Source of the DNA: Prauserella marina
Lineage (GTDB): Bacteria; Actinomycetota; Actinomycetes; Mycobacteriales; Pseudonocardiaceae
Assembly (NCBI RefSeq): GCF_002240355.1
Contig: NZ_CP016354.1
Span: 62,001 to 126,000, forward strand
Direction of reading: 5' to 3'
DNA length: 64,000 nucleotides
Shown here: in pieces, positions 50,219-58,231 of the stretch
How the letters are laid out: every line of letters starts with the position of its first letter
How positions within the stretch are numbered: position 1 is the stretch's first letter
Translations under genes and position numbers: made by a program
Notes under the pieces: generated by a model
What the model was told of the DNA's origin: nothing
The model's database searches: none
The model's input: the letters and a program-made list of their open reading frames with translations, nothing else

Positions 50219-50362
50219 CTAGCCGTCTGGGTCGCCGTCGCACCCGGCGGTGCGGCAGGGGGCGGGCGGATCATCGGCGGCGGACTCGTCGCCGGGTGGG
50301 ACCATCCAGTACAGCGGCACCCCGTTGAGCCGGATCAGGTAGAGCACAGCTGCTCGCCCCAT
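50219..50362 (-). CDS. Small Cys-containing protein with in-frame TAG
   Basis: MGRAAVLYLIRLNGVPLYWM then DDPPAPCRTAGCDGDPDG, stop TAG at 50219-50221. Past the TAG the same frame continues coding-like as GWDGYCGNCADRRETQQPTD to TGA near 50157. Together C...C...CGNC makes a plausible zinc ribbon, so the TAG may be a nonsense mutation or an error. Confidence 0.45.
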   Translation of the reverse strand: MGRAAVLYLIRLNGVPLYWMVPPGDESAADDPPAPCRTAGCDGDPDG

Positions 50363-50605
50363 CCGCACGCCTCGATCTCGGCGATGGTGAGCAGCTGCGG
50401 CACCGGCTTGCCTTCGTGTAGGTGGGAGCACGGTCGCCGAACCCCAGTGCCCGAGGTCGGCGCGCCACCAGTAGCCGTGCCAGGCCAGGCCCGGGGCGGC
50501 CGGGTGCGTCGGTTCCCGTACCTCGGTGATGCGGAAGTAGTTGCTGCCGACGAGCGCGATGTCGCCGGCGGCAGCGGCGAGCAGCACGGGGGTCAGCGCG
50601 CTCAT
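50335..50605 (-). pseudogene. Hypothetical protein with one frame break
   Basis: ATG 50605 (ATGA overlap with the preceding gene) gives MSALTPVLLAAAAGDIALVG SNYFRITEVREP ... ADLGHW. The coding signal then moves to the frame SHLHEGKPVPQLLTIAEIEA CGWGEQLCST, ending at 50335. Removing one base from the CCCC at 50442-50445 (plus strand) joins them as HWVRRPCSHLHEGKP. Confidence 0.5.
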
Positions 50606-51153
50606 CGCTCCCGCTCCTCGAAGTCGTCAGTGGCAACGTGCAACGCTGTGCCGGCGGGCAGGCTCTCGTTGCCGATGACCACGAACGGGCCCTGTATTCC
50701 CGCGGTGACGGTGACCGCCAGGCCGATCACGTCGAGGCGGTAGGTCAGCGGCGAGTACTCCGGCCCGTCTGACTGTTCGTCAAAGACTCGCAAGGTCGCC
50801 ATCCGGCGGTCCACGCGTTCCGGTTCGCGGCCGTAGACCTGGTGCTCGATGATCTCGAAACCGTCGTCGATGTACTCGCCGACGGTGGGTTCCTCACACA
50901 GCTCGGTGCCGTAGAACAGCGAGACGACGGTGCCGTCGGACAGGTCCTTCGGGCTGGCGGGCAGGCGCTTGAGGTTTGGCCACCGGTCGCGGACTGTGCT
51001 GGCCAGTGCGTGCAGCGCGTCGTCGTAGCTGGAATACACCTCGGTCTCGTTCCCGAGACGGCTCCAGGTGATCAGTAGCCACACGGTCGTGCCGATTTCC
51101 GGGGTGCTGCTCGGCGCGGCGGGTTGCCGGGCCATGAAGACGGACGTGGACAT
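50602..51153 (-). CDS. Hypothetical protein, 183 aa
   Basis: MSTSVFMARQPAAPSSTPEI then GTTVWLLITWSRLGNETEVY. Mixed alpha/beta, acidic end (VATDDFEERER). Leader copy directly upstream and ATGA overlap downstream. Family not recognised. Confidence 0.6.
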   Translation of the reverse strand: MSTSVFMARQPAAPSSTPEIGTTVWLLITWSRLGNETEVYSSYDDALHALASTVRDRWPNLKRLPASPKDLSDGTVVSLFYGTELCEEPTVGEYIDDGFEIIEHQVYGREPERVDRRMATLRVFDEQSDGPEYSPLTYRLDVIGLAVTVTAGIQGPFVVIGNESLPAGTALHVATDDFEERER

Positions 51154-51168
51154 CGCGAGATGCTCCTG

Positions 51169-51210
51169 TTCACTCGGTTTCGTTGGCGCGCAACGGGTTT
51201 GGCCGGTCCC
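51169..51210 (-). promoter_or_regulatory. Conserved leader, copy 3
   Basis: Minus strand GGACCGGCCAAACCCGTTGC then GCGCCAACGAAACCGAGTGA ACAGGAG before the ATG at 51153. Confidence 0.75.
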
Positions 51211-51416
51211 TTGCGCTGCTCGTGCAGCCCTCGTGCTGGCGGTTCTGTCCGTCAGCGGGAAGAGAAGGGGTCGAGGGCGGGTGGCGGCCAGCGCCAGCTG
51301 AAGGGCGTCGACCGTGTAGGCGGTGCGTTACGCTGGTCGGCGGTGCCGGTGGTCGGGTATTCCTTCACTCGGTTTCCCCGGCCGGCACGCCAGCCGGTGA
51401 TTGCTTTGGTCGGACC
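51211..51416 (-). other. Orphan leader (51364-51416) followed by remnant sequence
   Basis: A leader copy with longer middle (GACCAAAGCAATCACCGGCT ... GAAACCGAGTGAA) is followed by GTGAAGGAATACCCGACCAC, whose frame (VKEYPTTGTADQRNA) soon loses coding character, while YTVDALQLALAATRPRPLLF appears in another frame. It is probably the remains of another array gene. Confidence 0.4.
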
Positions 51417-51471
51417 GCCTTCGGCGGTATCTCGCGCGCACTCCGCGCGGGGTCCTTCACCGGCACCTCGT

Positions 51472-51505
51472 GGTGGCCCACCCGGCGATGTCTGGGTGGG
51501 CCACC
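51472..51505. terminator. Hairpin 14 nt after the DUF932 gene
   Basis: GGTGGCCCACCC (51472-51483) and GGGTGGGCCACC (51494-51505), perfect 12-bp stem. Confidence 0.65.
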
Positions 51506-51518
51506 GTGCGTTGGTGGG

Positions 51519-52769
51519 CTACTTGACCAGTGCCATCGCGGACAAGGCGAGGTCGTCGAGGGCGTCGGCGCGGTCGGCGTCGGGCACGGTCTGACTGTAG
51601 GAGGTGATCGCGTTGGCGATCCCGCCCGCGGTGAGCTTCCCGCCAGCGATGAAGTGCGACAGCACGCCCTCGCGTTCGGTCTCGGAGAACCCTAGCCTCT
51701 TGCCGACGACCTTGATCGTCTTGTCCGCCTCGGAAACCGGGGCCCCGGCCTGCTGCTCGATCTCCTCGATCCGGGCGGTGAGGAACTGCGGGGACAGCCA
51801 CTCGCCCACGGCGTCGCGGGTCTGCGCGGTGATCACCGCGAGGTGCTTGTTCTGGGTGTCGCGTGACCAGGTCACCGACCCGTGCTCCATCTTCACGCCC
51901 TGGTGCATCTTGCGCAGGCCCAGCAGCGGCAGGGTCAGGCCGTTGCGGCAGATCTTGACGAACAGCTCCGGCTTGATCGTGACGGCGCCGTCGCCGATCT
52001 CGGAATTGGAGAAGCGGAACCCGGCGAACACGACCGGCTCGTCACCGGCCTCGTAGCCTTCACCTTCGCTCGCGGCGAGCCGGCGCACGCCGTCGATCTC
52101 GGCGGCGACCTCGCGGCGCTGAGCCTCCAGGTCGGGGTTGGCGAACGGGTTGCGGTAGCCGCCGAGGAAATGTGGCGCGAGTGCGGCGACGCCGGGCGAG
52201 TACACCTTGCAGTGCATCGACGACTCGGTCAGGTCGCAGGAGCGGATCTCCACCTCGGCGTCGGCCTGGCGGATGCCGTCGAGGACCGCGGTGAGCACGT
52301 CGAGGTTGTCGATGATGCCGTAGCTGTCGGACAGCAGCGCGCGCATCACGCCGTGGTCGCCCTCCTGGCCGCGGAACAGGCGCAGCAGGAACGAGCGGTC
52401 GTCGGCCGGGTGGATCACGGTGGTCTCGCCGGCAGCCGTCCGCTTCGCCTTGCCGTGCAGCAGGCCGTTGACGTTGGCGTCGTAGAGATCGGGGCGCTCG
52501 GCGCGTAGCCGGCGCAGGTACTTCAGCCCGATGCCGAGCTTGGCGGCGATCGTGGCGTCGGCGTCCTTGGTGGGCGTGTACAGGCCGTTGACGACGGTGA
52601 CGCCGTTCTCGTCGAAGACCGGGTCGACGCCGGAGAGTTCGATCGCGCCGTCGCGGGAGCGCAGCGCGGTGGCAGGTGCGACGACGTCGAGCTTGGCGGC
52701 CTGCTGGTCGCGCAGCATGGTCACCATGTCCTGAAGGTTCGCGTTGCGGACGGAAGTGATGCCGGACAT
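51519..52769 (-). CDS. DUF932 family (phage/plasmid-related) protein
   Basis: From ATG 52769: MSGITSVRNANLQDMVTMLR, 416 residues. LRSRDGAIELSG, RSFLLRLFRGQEGDHGVMRA LLSDSYGIIDNLDVLTAVLD and the later FAGFRFSNSEIGDGAVTIKP ELFVKICRNGLTLP follow the DUF932 pattern, a family common on plasmids and phages with no settled function. It has its own leader and hairpin. Confidence 0.8.
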   Translation of the reverse strand: MSGITSVRNANLQDMVTMLRDQQAAKLDVVAPATALRSRDGAIELSGVDPVFDENGVTVVNGLYTPTKDADATIAAKLGIGLKYLRRLRAERPDLYDANVNGLLHGKAKRTAAGETTVIHPADDRSFLLRLFRGQEGDHGVMRALLSDSYGIIDNLDVLTAVLDGIRQADAEVEIRSCDLTESSMHCKVYSPGVAALAPHFLGGYRNPFANPDLEAQRREVAAEIDGVRRLAASEGEGYEAGDEPVVFAGFRFSNSEIGDGAVTIKPELFVKICRNGLTLPLLGLRKMHQGVKMEHGSVTWSRDTQNKHLAVITAQTRDAVGEWLSPQFLTARIEEIEQQAGAPVSEADKTIKVVGKRLGFSETEREGVLSHFIAGGKLTAGGIANAITSYSQTVPDADRADALDDLALSAMALVK

Positions 52770-52785
52770 GTCGGTGCCTCTCCAA

Positions 52786-52827
52786 TTCACTCGGTTTCCT
52801 TGGCGGGCAACGGGTTTGGTCGGCCCC
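52786..52827 (-). promoter_or_regulatory. Conserved leader, copy 5
   Basis: Minus strand GGGCCGACCAAACCCGTTGC then CCGCCAAGGAAACCGAGTGA ATTGGAG before the ATG at 52769. Confidence 0.75.
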
Positions 52828-52854
52828 CGTGCCCGGTTTCGTCGGGTGGTTCCA

Positions 52855-52978
52855 CCCCGTCTCGGTGGGGCGCACTCGCCGGGCGCCGGCGCCGGACCGG
52901 GGTCAAGCCGCGCGCTCTTTCGCGGCTTGACCCCGGTTCGGCGTTGGTGCAGAGTGCGCACGCCCCACCGAGACGGGG
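52855..52978. repeat. Large palindrome, GGTGGGG family, copy B
   Basis: Outer arms CCCCGTCTCGGTGGGGCG and its perfect complement at 52961-52978. Inner stem GGGGTCAAGCCGCG with CGCGGCTTGACCCC is perfect over 14 bp. It starts 24 nt past the stop at 53002. Confidence 0.7.
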
Positions 52979-53001
52979 TTGTACCGCGCGGCCGTCGTTC
53001 A

Positions 53002-53229
53002 GCGCCTCGGTTGGTGCTCTCCCCAGGCGCGGACGCGGAGGGGGTCGCTGCGGCGTTCGATCACGGTGCCGACCGGCAACGAGGTGGCGATGCGGCGGAG
53101 TTCGTCGGCGGCGTCCCGACGGGCCTCGGCGGTGTTCAGGAATCCGGCGTCGACGTAGCGGGTGTGGAAGGCGTCGCGGTACTGGGGTCCCCGTAGTACT
53201 CGCCGAAAATCGGGCGGATACGGCTGAGC
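53002..53229 (-). pseudogene. Small hypothetical gene with one frame break
   Basis: NPQLSRIRPIFGEYYGDP in one frame and YRDAFHTRYVDAGFLNTAEA RRDAADELRRIATSLPVGTV IERRSDPL in another, ending at 53002. One extra base at the GGGG at 53184-53187 (plus strand) would join them as YYGDPQYRDAF. No start codon is evident; it may lie within the gene at 53236. Confidence 0.5.
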
Positions 53230-53235
53230 TGGGGG

Positions 53236-53403
53236 TTATCGACGGCGGACGCGGTCGACGAGCATGTCGATGCGTGCGGTGGGGTCTTCGCCGCACCGGA
53301 TGTCGCTGATCAGGCAGGCGACGGGTGTGCTGACCTCGTAAAGCAGGACGAGGGACGCGCCCCACCTGAACGGAGGCCTCGGCCCCTTGGCGACACCTGC
53401 CAC
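53236..53403 (-). CDS. Small hypothetical protein, 55 aa
   Basis: From GTG 53403: VAGVAKGPRPPFRWGASLVL LYEVSTPVACLISDIRCGED. Start is immediately next to the GGTTTCC operator cluster, divergent from the regulator-like gene at 53447. Function unknown. Confidence 0.45.
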   Translation of the reverse strand: MAGVAKGPRPPFRWGASLVLLYEVSTPVACLISDIRCGEDPTARIDMLVDRVRRR

Positions 53404-53477
53404 ATGGAAACCATCCGAGTGAAGGTTTCCAAAACGCTGGACTTCCATGGAAACCACACGCACCATGGTTTCCATGG
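53404..53477. promoter_or_regulatory. Cluster of ATGGAAACC / GGTTTCCAT half-sites
   Basis: ATGGAAACCAT (53404-53414), GGTTTCCA (53424-53431), CCATGGAAACC (53445-53455) and GGTTTCCATGG (53467-53477) form two inverted pairs between the divergent genes at 53403 (-) and 53447 (+). The last two overlap the possible start codons of the plus-strand gene. Candidate operator for that gene's product. Confidence 0.65.
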
Positions 53478-54151
53478 AGGTCAAAACTGTAGCGGCGCGG
53501 GACTGGGTCCCTCTGGAAGACCCCGACACCTACACCGCGGTGACCGCATACACCACCGACGACGGCCTGGAGGCGATCGCCGCCCAGCTGCGCGCCGAAT
53601 TCGCCGAGTACCACGACGGCGAGATCACCGACCTGGAGGAGTACCTGCGCGAACAGCGCGAGCAACTGCGCGACGAGGAGCGCGAGAAGCTGATCCAGAT
53701 CACCGCGCAACTGCGCAGCGAGGCGGCCGCGCTCGCCGAGCAGGAGTCGGTGCTGACCGAGCATCTGGCGGCCGTCCGGGACCGTACCCGGCAACTCACC
53801 GTGCCTCGGGACACGCAGATCCGCGCGATGAGCGCGTTCACCACCACGCGCGACCTCGGCGCGCTGGCCGACATTTCCCACACAGCCGTCCGCAAGATCC
53901 TCGGCAAGGCCGCCGCCGACGCCGCCGAGTCCTCCCCGATGAGCAGGGGTTGGCCGGCGTTCGATTTGGAGCGCCACGTGCGCGAGCACGAAGAGGAGAT
54001 GCGTCGGCTCGAAGCCCTGCGCGCGAGCATCGCCGCGTCGGCTGAGGAGCAGAAGGACTTCATACGGAAGCTCGCGCGCCAGAACACTGCTGCCGGTCGT
54101 CCCGTGCCCGAGTACGCCGCTCAACTGCTCGCCGAGAGCGACGGCGCTTGA
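53447..54151 (+). CDS. Coiled-coil protein with helix-turn-helix-like segment, candidate regulator
   Basis: Starts METTRTMVSMEVKTVAARDW (ATG at 53465 or 53471 also possible). Residues about 55-110 form a Glu/Arg/Leu coiled coil (LREQREQLRDEEREKLIQIT AQLRSEAAALAEQ). TRDLGALADISHTAVRKILG (about 137-156) looks like a helix-turn-helix. The only plus-strand gene in the array, behind an operator-like cluster. A DNA-binding autoregulator is likely. Confidence 0.65.
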   Translation: METTRTMVSMEVKTVAARDWVPLEDPDTYTAVTAYTTDDGLEAIAAQLRAEFAEYHDGEITDLEEYLREQREQLRDEEREKLIQITAQLRSEAAALAEQESVLTEHLAAVRDRTRQLTVPRDTQIRAMSAFTTTRDLGALADISHTAVRKILGKAAADAAESSPMSRGWPAFDLERHVREHEEEMRRLEALRASIAASAEEQKDFIRKLARQNTAAGRPVPEYAAQLLAESDGA

Positions 54152-54329
54152 TAGGACACGGCGACCGCCTCGGGAATCAGAAGAGGGTGTCGCGCACGCG
54201 CAGAGGTCGGTAGCCGGTGGGCCCGAGACCTCGGTGACGCGTGCGCAGCCGCAGAAGCCCTCCGGGGCCCCGGTCCGCGCATCCCGACGCGGTGACGGGT
54301 TCGGGGATGCGGGCCGGCGAGGGATGGGG

Positions 54330-55319
54330 TCAGGCGTCGCGCAGGGCGGTCGCGGCGATATCGGCTGCGGTGGTGAACACCTGGTGGCCGAGCGCGTCGG
54401 CGACCGTGGTCGCCTCGACGCGGTCGAGGAACGGCGCCGTGCTGACGGCCGTGTCCCGGTCGGGCCCGACGAAGTACAGGGCCACATCGGCGCGGGGCGC
54501 CGGTTCGGCAGGTTCGGCCATCCCGGGGTAGGTCAGCCGCGCGTTCGGCTCGGCCAGGCGAACGGTGGTGTCGATGCCCTTATTGGTCCAGCTCATCGAA
54601 TAGGCGAGGTGGTCGTCGATGAGCTCGCGGTTGTCGTCGAGCCAGCTGCTCAGTGCCCACTCTGGGCCCATGAGCAGGTCGTTGAGCTCAGCGATCGGCA
54701 CGGGCACCGCGGCGACGAAGTCCCAGCTGATCTCCTCGCTGGCCTCGATGTCCAAGCGCAGGTACACCTCGTCGGCGCCGCCGGGCGCGGCGGCGGTGAC
54801 GTCGAGGGGAATCCGGTCGTCGATCACGGACGTCAGCTCGCGATGGGGCTTGTCGACCACGTTCGGGAACCGCGATTCGGGGTCGTCGACAGCGTCGCTG
54901 ATCAGGTAGGCGGTGTAGAAGCGCAGCGACTCCGGGCCGACCTCGGCCAGCGCGCGCTCGTGGCCGCGGTTGACGACGTGGGCGATGAGTTCGCACGCCC
55001 GCGCCGGCGTGAGCGCGGCGAACGCGGCGGCGTGAGCGGGGGCGACGTGCTCGCAGGTGAACCACAGTCCGATCCGGGACGCGGCCGTGCGGACGGCGGC
55101 CCGGAGGTCGCGGTCGTCGCGGTAGAGCGCCGCGGTGAGATCGGGCCGGATGAGCGCGGCCAGCGCGAGGTGCGACGGGGTTCCGGTGTAGGTGACGCCG
55201 TACTGGTCGACCAGCTCGACGCCATCGCCGCCTGCGGCGGGGCGCAGGAGCGGGACGACGATGTCGGCGAGCTCGCGGCCCGTCGCGGTCCGACCGGAGC
55301 GGGTGGTGGTGATGGGCAT
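54330..55319 (-). CDS. Hypothetical protein, 329 aa
   Basis: MPITTTRSGRTATGRELADI. Mostly helical and acidic: AALIRPDLTAALYRDDRDLR, SLRFYTAYLISDAVDDPESR, EVYLRLDIEASEEISWDFVA. No family recognised. The start ATG is at 55319, with a degraded leader-like GCGAAAGCGAGAG upstream. Confidence 0.6.
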   Translation of the reverse strand: MPITTTRSGRTATGRELADIVVPLLRPAAGGDGVELVDQYGVTYTGTPSHLALAALIRPDLTAALYRDDRDLRAAVRTAASRIGLWFTCEHVAPAHAAAFAALTPARACELIAHVVNRGHERALAEVGPESLRFYTAYLISDAVDDPESRFPNVVDKPHRELTSVIDDRIPLDVTAAAPGGADEVYLRLDIEASEEISWDFVAAVPVPIAELNDLLMGPEWALSSWLDDNRELIDDHLAYSMSWTNKGIDTTVRLAEPNARLTYPGMAEPAEPAPRADVALYFVGPDRDTAVSTAPFLDRVEATTVADALGHQVFTTAADIAATALRDA

Positions 55320-55353
55320 GGTGCTCTCGCTTTCGAAAATGCGGGCAGCACGA

Positions 55354-55395
55354 CGACGGCCCCACCACCGCGTGGGGATGGGGCGGTCGTCGGCG
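55354..55395. terminator. Hairpin between 55407 and 55319 genes
   Basis: GACGACGGCCCC and GGGGCGGTCGTC pair with one mismatch around an ACCACCGCGTGGGGAT loop, about 12 nt after the stop at 55407. Confidence 0.5.
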
Positions 55396-55406
55396 GCGAT
55401 GGTCGG

Positions 55407-56063
55407 CTAGTTGCTGGTCAGCGGGGTGGCGGGACGCTCGAAGTGAGCGAGCTCGCCATCGCGGCTGTGCAGGTGCACGCCGCTGCCGGGGCCGAGCTGG
55501 TCGGCCAGGGTCTCCAGCGTGGTGGTCAGGATCTGTTCGGCGTCGCGGTTCTCGGTGCCGATCGCGACGGTGTAGTCCGCAGCGCGTAGGGACTGACTGA
55601 GGTGGGCGCGCGCGGCCAGGGCCAGCCGCTGACCCGCGTCCATCGGGTGCTCGTCCGGGTCGATGCCCAGCGACAGAAACCAGGCACACAGCCGCTCGAC
55701 GACGTCACCGCCAGGCCAACTGTTCATTCCGTCGTCGACCTCGACGTCCTTGATCCAGCGGAACAGCCGCATGATCTCAGCGCCTTCGCGGGATTCCGGA
55801 TCGATGCCGCGTTCGGGCGGGGCGTCGCCGTAGCACTGGTCACCCCACGCCGGCTCCTCATCGACCGCGACGGCGTCGTCGACGGAGGCGGCCTCGGTGT
55901 CGGTCAAGACGGCGGCGACCGTCGCGTCGAACACCGGCGTGGCCATCTCGGCCGTGGCGGCGTCGGCCGCGGAGGAGCCGGCTACGGCGCGGTCGTAGTC
56001 GGCGACGGCCTGGCCGGCCAGGCCGTCGCCGAGGTAGTCCAGCCAGTCGTTCTCGCTGGTCAT
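55407..56063 (-). CDS. Acidic hypothetical protein, 218 aa
   Basis: From ATG 56063 behind GGAAACCGTG: MTSENDWLDYLGDGLAGQAV. Very acidic N-terminal half (DTEAASVDDAVAVDEEPAWG), helical C-terminal half (LALAARAHLSQSLRAADYTV AIGTENRDAEQILTTTLETL). Acidic plasmid proteins of this type are sometimes DNA mimics, but nothing here proves it. Confidence 0.6.
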   Translation of the reverse strand: MTSENDWLDYLGDGLAGQAVADYDRAVAGSSAADAATAEMATPVFDATVAAVLTDTEAASVDDAVAVDEEPAWGDQCYGDAPPERGIDPESREGAEIMRLFRWIKDVEVDDGMNSWPGGDVVERLCAWFLSLGIDPDEHPMDAGQRLALAARAHLSQSLRAADYTVAIGTENRDAEQILTTTLETLADQLGPGSGVHLHSRDGELAHFERPATPLTSN

Positions 56064-56074
56064 CACGGTTTCCT

Positions 56075-56127
56075 TCCACTCGGTTTCGGGTGTCCGCCGA
56101 GCGGCCGGGCGAGGTTTGGTCGGTCCC
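56075..56127 (-). promoter_or_regulatory. Conserved leader, copy 6
   Basis: Minus strand GGGACCGACCAAACCTCGCC ... GAAACCGAGTGGAAGGAAAC before the ATG at 56063; spacer longer than usual. Confidence 0.7.
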
Positions 56128-56158
56128 CGCCCGGCCGCTCCGGCGCCGTGCTCTCGGA

Positions 56159-56770
56159 TCAGGCGGCGAGCGCGGCGATCAGGCCAGGCAACGCGGTCCG
56201 GGCCTCCTGCACGGCGTCGTCGATCAAGCCGTAGTAGTCGATGACAGCGACGATCTGCTCCTCGGGGTCGCCGTCCGGGTCAAGGTCGGTGCCGAGCACC
56301 GCAGCGCCGAGCAGCACACCGGCCTTGCGCACCGAGACGACGACGATGCGGTGCTCGATCTCGCGGGCCAGGCGCAGGTCCCGGCGGGCTTCGTGCTCGG
56401 CGATCCGCTGCGCCTCGGCGCGGGCGTAGCCGCGGGCGGAGAAGTCCGCGCGGCGCTCGGCCACGGTGCAGGTGGGCACGAAGTAGCGGTAGAAGCGCCG
56501 ATCGCGGCTGTTCTCGATCGCCTCCGGCGACCAGGTGTTGGTGAACTCGCCGAGCCAGGAGATGTCCGGCATCGGGCCGGGCTCGAGGTGCGCGGTGATC
56601 GTGAACGCGGCCAAGTCCGGGTCGTCGAGCTCGAAGGTGATGGTCTCGTCGGGTCCGCTGCGGTAGGGCGGCAAGGTCGGCGCGGCGGTGGCGGCGCGGT
56701 AGGCGACGCTGGCCGGTACGCCGTCGCCGCGCAGTACGCGGTAGCGGCGCAACAGGGCAAGGGCAAGCAT
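56159..56770 (-). CDS. Hypothetical protein, 203 aa
   Basis: MLALALLRRYRVLRGDGVPA then TITFELDDPDLAAFTITAHL, DISWLGEFTNTWSPEAIENS and YFVPTCTVAERRADFSARGY. The last stretch (E-A-x-R-I-A-E-H-E-x-x-x-D-L) is a long helix. Family unknown. Leader copy 7 upstream. Confidence 0.6.
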   Translation of the reverse strand: MLALALLRRYRVLRGDGVPASVAYRAATAAPTLPPYRSGPDETITFELDDPDLAAFTITAHLEPGPMPDISWLGEFTNTWSPEAIENSRDRRFYRYFVPTCTVAERRADFSARGYARAEAQRIAEHEARRDLRLAREIEHRIVVVSVRKAGVLLGAAVLGTDLDPDGDPEEQIVAVIDYYGLIDDAVQEARTALPGLIAALAA

Positions 56771-56784
56771 GGTGGTGTTCTCCT

Positions 56785-56839
56785 GTCACTCGATTTCGTT
56801 GGCGCGTAGGGAAAATCCGGGTTGGGTTGGTCGGCCCCG
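56785..56839 (-). promoter_or_regulatory. Conserved leader, copy 7
   Basis: Minus strand GGCCGACCAACCC ... CGAAATCGAGTGACAGGAG before the ATG at 56770; one substitution in the core. Confidence 0.65.
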
Positions 56840-56861
56840 GCCCGGATTCGTGCGCAGGTGG

Positions 56862-57467
56862 CTACAGCAGTCCGATGCGGTGCGCTGCCCGCACGAGCGC
56901 GAAGCGGGAGGTGCAGCGTCGGCAGTGGGTGCGCCGGTGGCGCAGTTCGGGTGGCTCTGGTGCCGGGCCCGGTGGCGGCGGCTGGCCGTCACCGGCCTGG
57001 GGATTCCACGGCGTGGAGTGCGTGCTGCGTGTGCCGTCGGCCCAGCGCACCCCGATCCACCAGGCGGGCCGGTCGGTCGGACGCCCGGCCGTGTAGATGG
57101 CCTCAACGAAGTACCAGCCCTGCCGGGCGCCGTCCCAATAGGTGCCGCCAGCGCGGCGGGGCCCGATCGCGGCGTCGATCTCGGCCCAGGCGCGGGCGTC
57201 GCGCTGGCGTTGCTGTTCGCGTTCGCGCTCGCGCCGGTTCTGCTCCTCAATGGTGCGGGTGACTTCGGGTTCCGGTGCCCAGAGGCAGTCGCAGGGCTGC
57301 GGATACAGCAGCGGCCCGTCTTCGGGGTCCCACGGTTCGTCGCGGTCGTCGTGGTCGTCGACCAGGTACTCACCGGAGCCGCCGCACACGTCGCAGCTGG
57401 CCAGGGCCCACAGCCACGGCATCCGGGTCTTGCGGTAGCCCTCGGGGGGCGTGATCGTCAGGTCCAT
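56862..57467 (-). CDS. Hypothetical protein with DnaJ-type Cys motif, 201 aa
   Basis: From ATG 57467 behind AAGGAGTTCCTG: MDLTITPPEGYRKTRMPWLW. ASCDVCGGSGEYL gives one C-x-x-C-x-G-x-G repeat; PCDCLW and a C-terminal THCRRCTSRFALV add further Cys. Arg/Glu-rich middle (EEQNRREREREQQRQRDARA). Metal binding likely. Confidence 0.6.
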   Translation of the reverse strand: MDLTITPPEGYRKTRMPWLWALASCDVCGGSGEYLVDDHDDRDEPWDPEDGPLLYPQPCDCLWAPEPEVTRTIEEQNRREREREQQRQRDARAWAEIDAAIGPRRAGGTYWDGARQGWYFVEAIYTAGRPTDRPAWWIGVRWADGTRSTHSTPWNPQAGDGQPPPPGPAPEPPELRHRRTHCRRCTSRFALVRAAHRIGLL

Positions 57468-57480
57468 CAGGAACTCCTTG

Positions 57481-57521
57481 TTCATTCGGTTTCGTTGGCG
57501 TGCAATGGGTTTGGTCGGTCC
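57481..57521 (-). promoter_or_regulatory. Conserved leader, copy 8
   Basis: Minus strand GGGACCGACCAAACCCATTG then CACGCCAACGAAACCGAATG AACAAGGAG before the ATG at 57467; core ends GAATGAA. The substitution makes an extra in-frame ATG at 57485. Confidence 0.7.
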
Positions 57522-57554
57522 CGCACGCCTCTGGCTGGTCGAGCCTTCGGGGAA

Positions 57555-57858
57555 TCACGTACACCCTGACCAGTAGTCGGCCCAGAACCGGTCCGCGCTC
57601 TCCGGGAGCTTGTCGATGCTCGGGACGTAGTTCTGTTGTGGCGGGCGAATTCGCTGCGCAGCCGATCCCGGTGCTCGGTCAATTCGGTGATGACGGTGTC
57701 CAAATTGGTGATGGTTCCTGCGTCATCTGCGCCATCGCGTCGTTCACCGACTCTGCCCGGCGAGCAGTGCCATGCCTGCTGAGCGCGACCGTCACCGTGT
57801 CTCGAAAGACATCGACGTGGAGTGCTCCACCCAGCCCGTGGCGCGCGAACAGTGTCAA
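57555..57858 (-). pseudogene. Small gene with two frame breaks
   Basis: From TTG 57858: LTLFARHGLGGALHVDVFRD TVTVALSRHGTARRAESVND AMAQMTQ; then TITNLDTVITELTEHRDRLR SEFA in a second frame; then NYVPSIDKLPESADRFWADY WSGCT in a third, ending at 57555. Adding one base near 57715 and one near 57642 would restore about 101 residues. Either sequencing indels or decay. Partial leader at 57864-57894. Confidence 0.5.
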
Positions 57859-57863
57859 TCGGG

Positions 57864-57894
57864 ACTCTGGCGCGCAACGGGTTTGGTCGCTCCC
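57864..57894 (-). promoter_or_regulatory. Partial leader, copy 9
   Basis: Minus strand GGGAGCGACCAAACCCGTTG CGCGCCA is intact, but the GAAACCGAGTGAA core is replaced by GAGTCCCGA. Confidence 0.55.
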
Positions 57895-57940
57895 GTGTAC
57901 ATCTAAGGGGGCGTCGTCCCGCGCGGCGGGTGAGGTCGGG

Positions 57941-58219
57941 TCAGTCGGCCCAGTCGGCGACGCCGTCGAGTTCGATCTCGCCGTGCTGCGCGGTCTGGGC
58001 CGCCCAGCGCCGTATCCACGCTGCGGCCGCGGGTGTGGCCGCCGCGGCCCGCAGTTCCTGCTGGCACAGCCATTCGGCTGGGTCGCCGCGGCGTAGGCGC
58101 CGGTCGTCCGGGTCGAGCTCGTAGTAGGTGGCCTCGGTTTCGCGGCCGTCGACGACGATGACTTCGTGGGGTCGGCCGTCGCCGTCGTAGCCGATGATCA
58201 TTTCGACGGAAGTGGTCAT
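57941..58219 (-). CDS. Small hypothetical protein, 92 aa, paralogous to end of 48921 gene
   Basis: MTTSVEMIIGYDGDGRPHEV then DPAEWLCQQELRAAAATPAA AAWIRRWAAQTAQHGEIELD. Matches the C-terminal domain of the protein at 48921-49625. Leader copy 10 upstream overlaps the end of the previous gene. Confidence 0.6.
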   Translation of the reverse strand: MTTSVEMIIGYDGDGRPHEVIVVDGRETEATYYELDPDDRRLRRGDPAEWLCQQELRAAAATPAAAAWIRRWAAQTAQHGEIELDGVADWAD

Positions 58220-58231
58220 GTGCGTGTCCCA

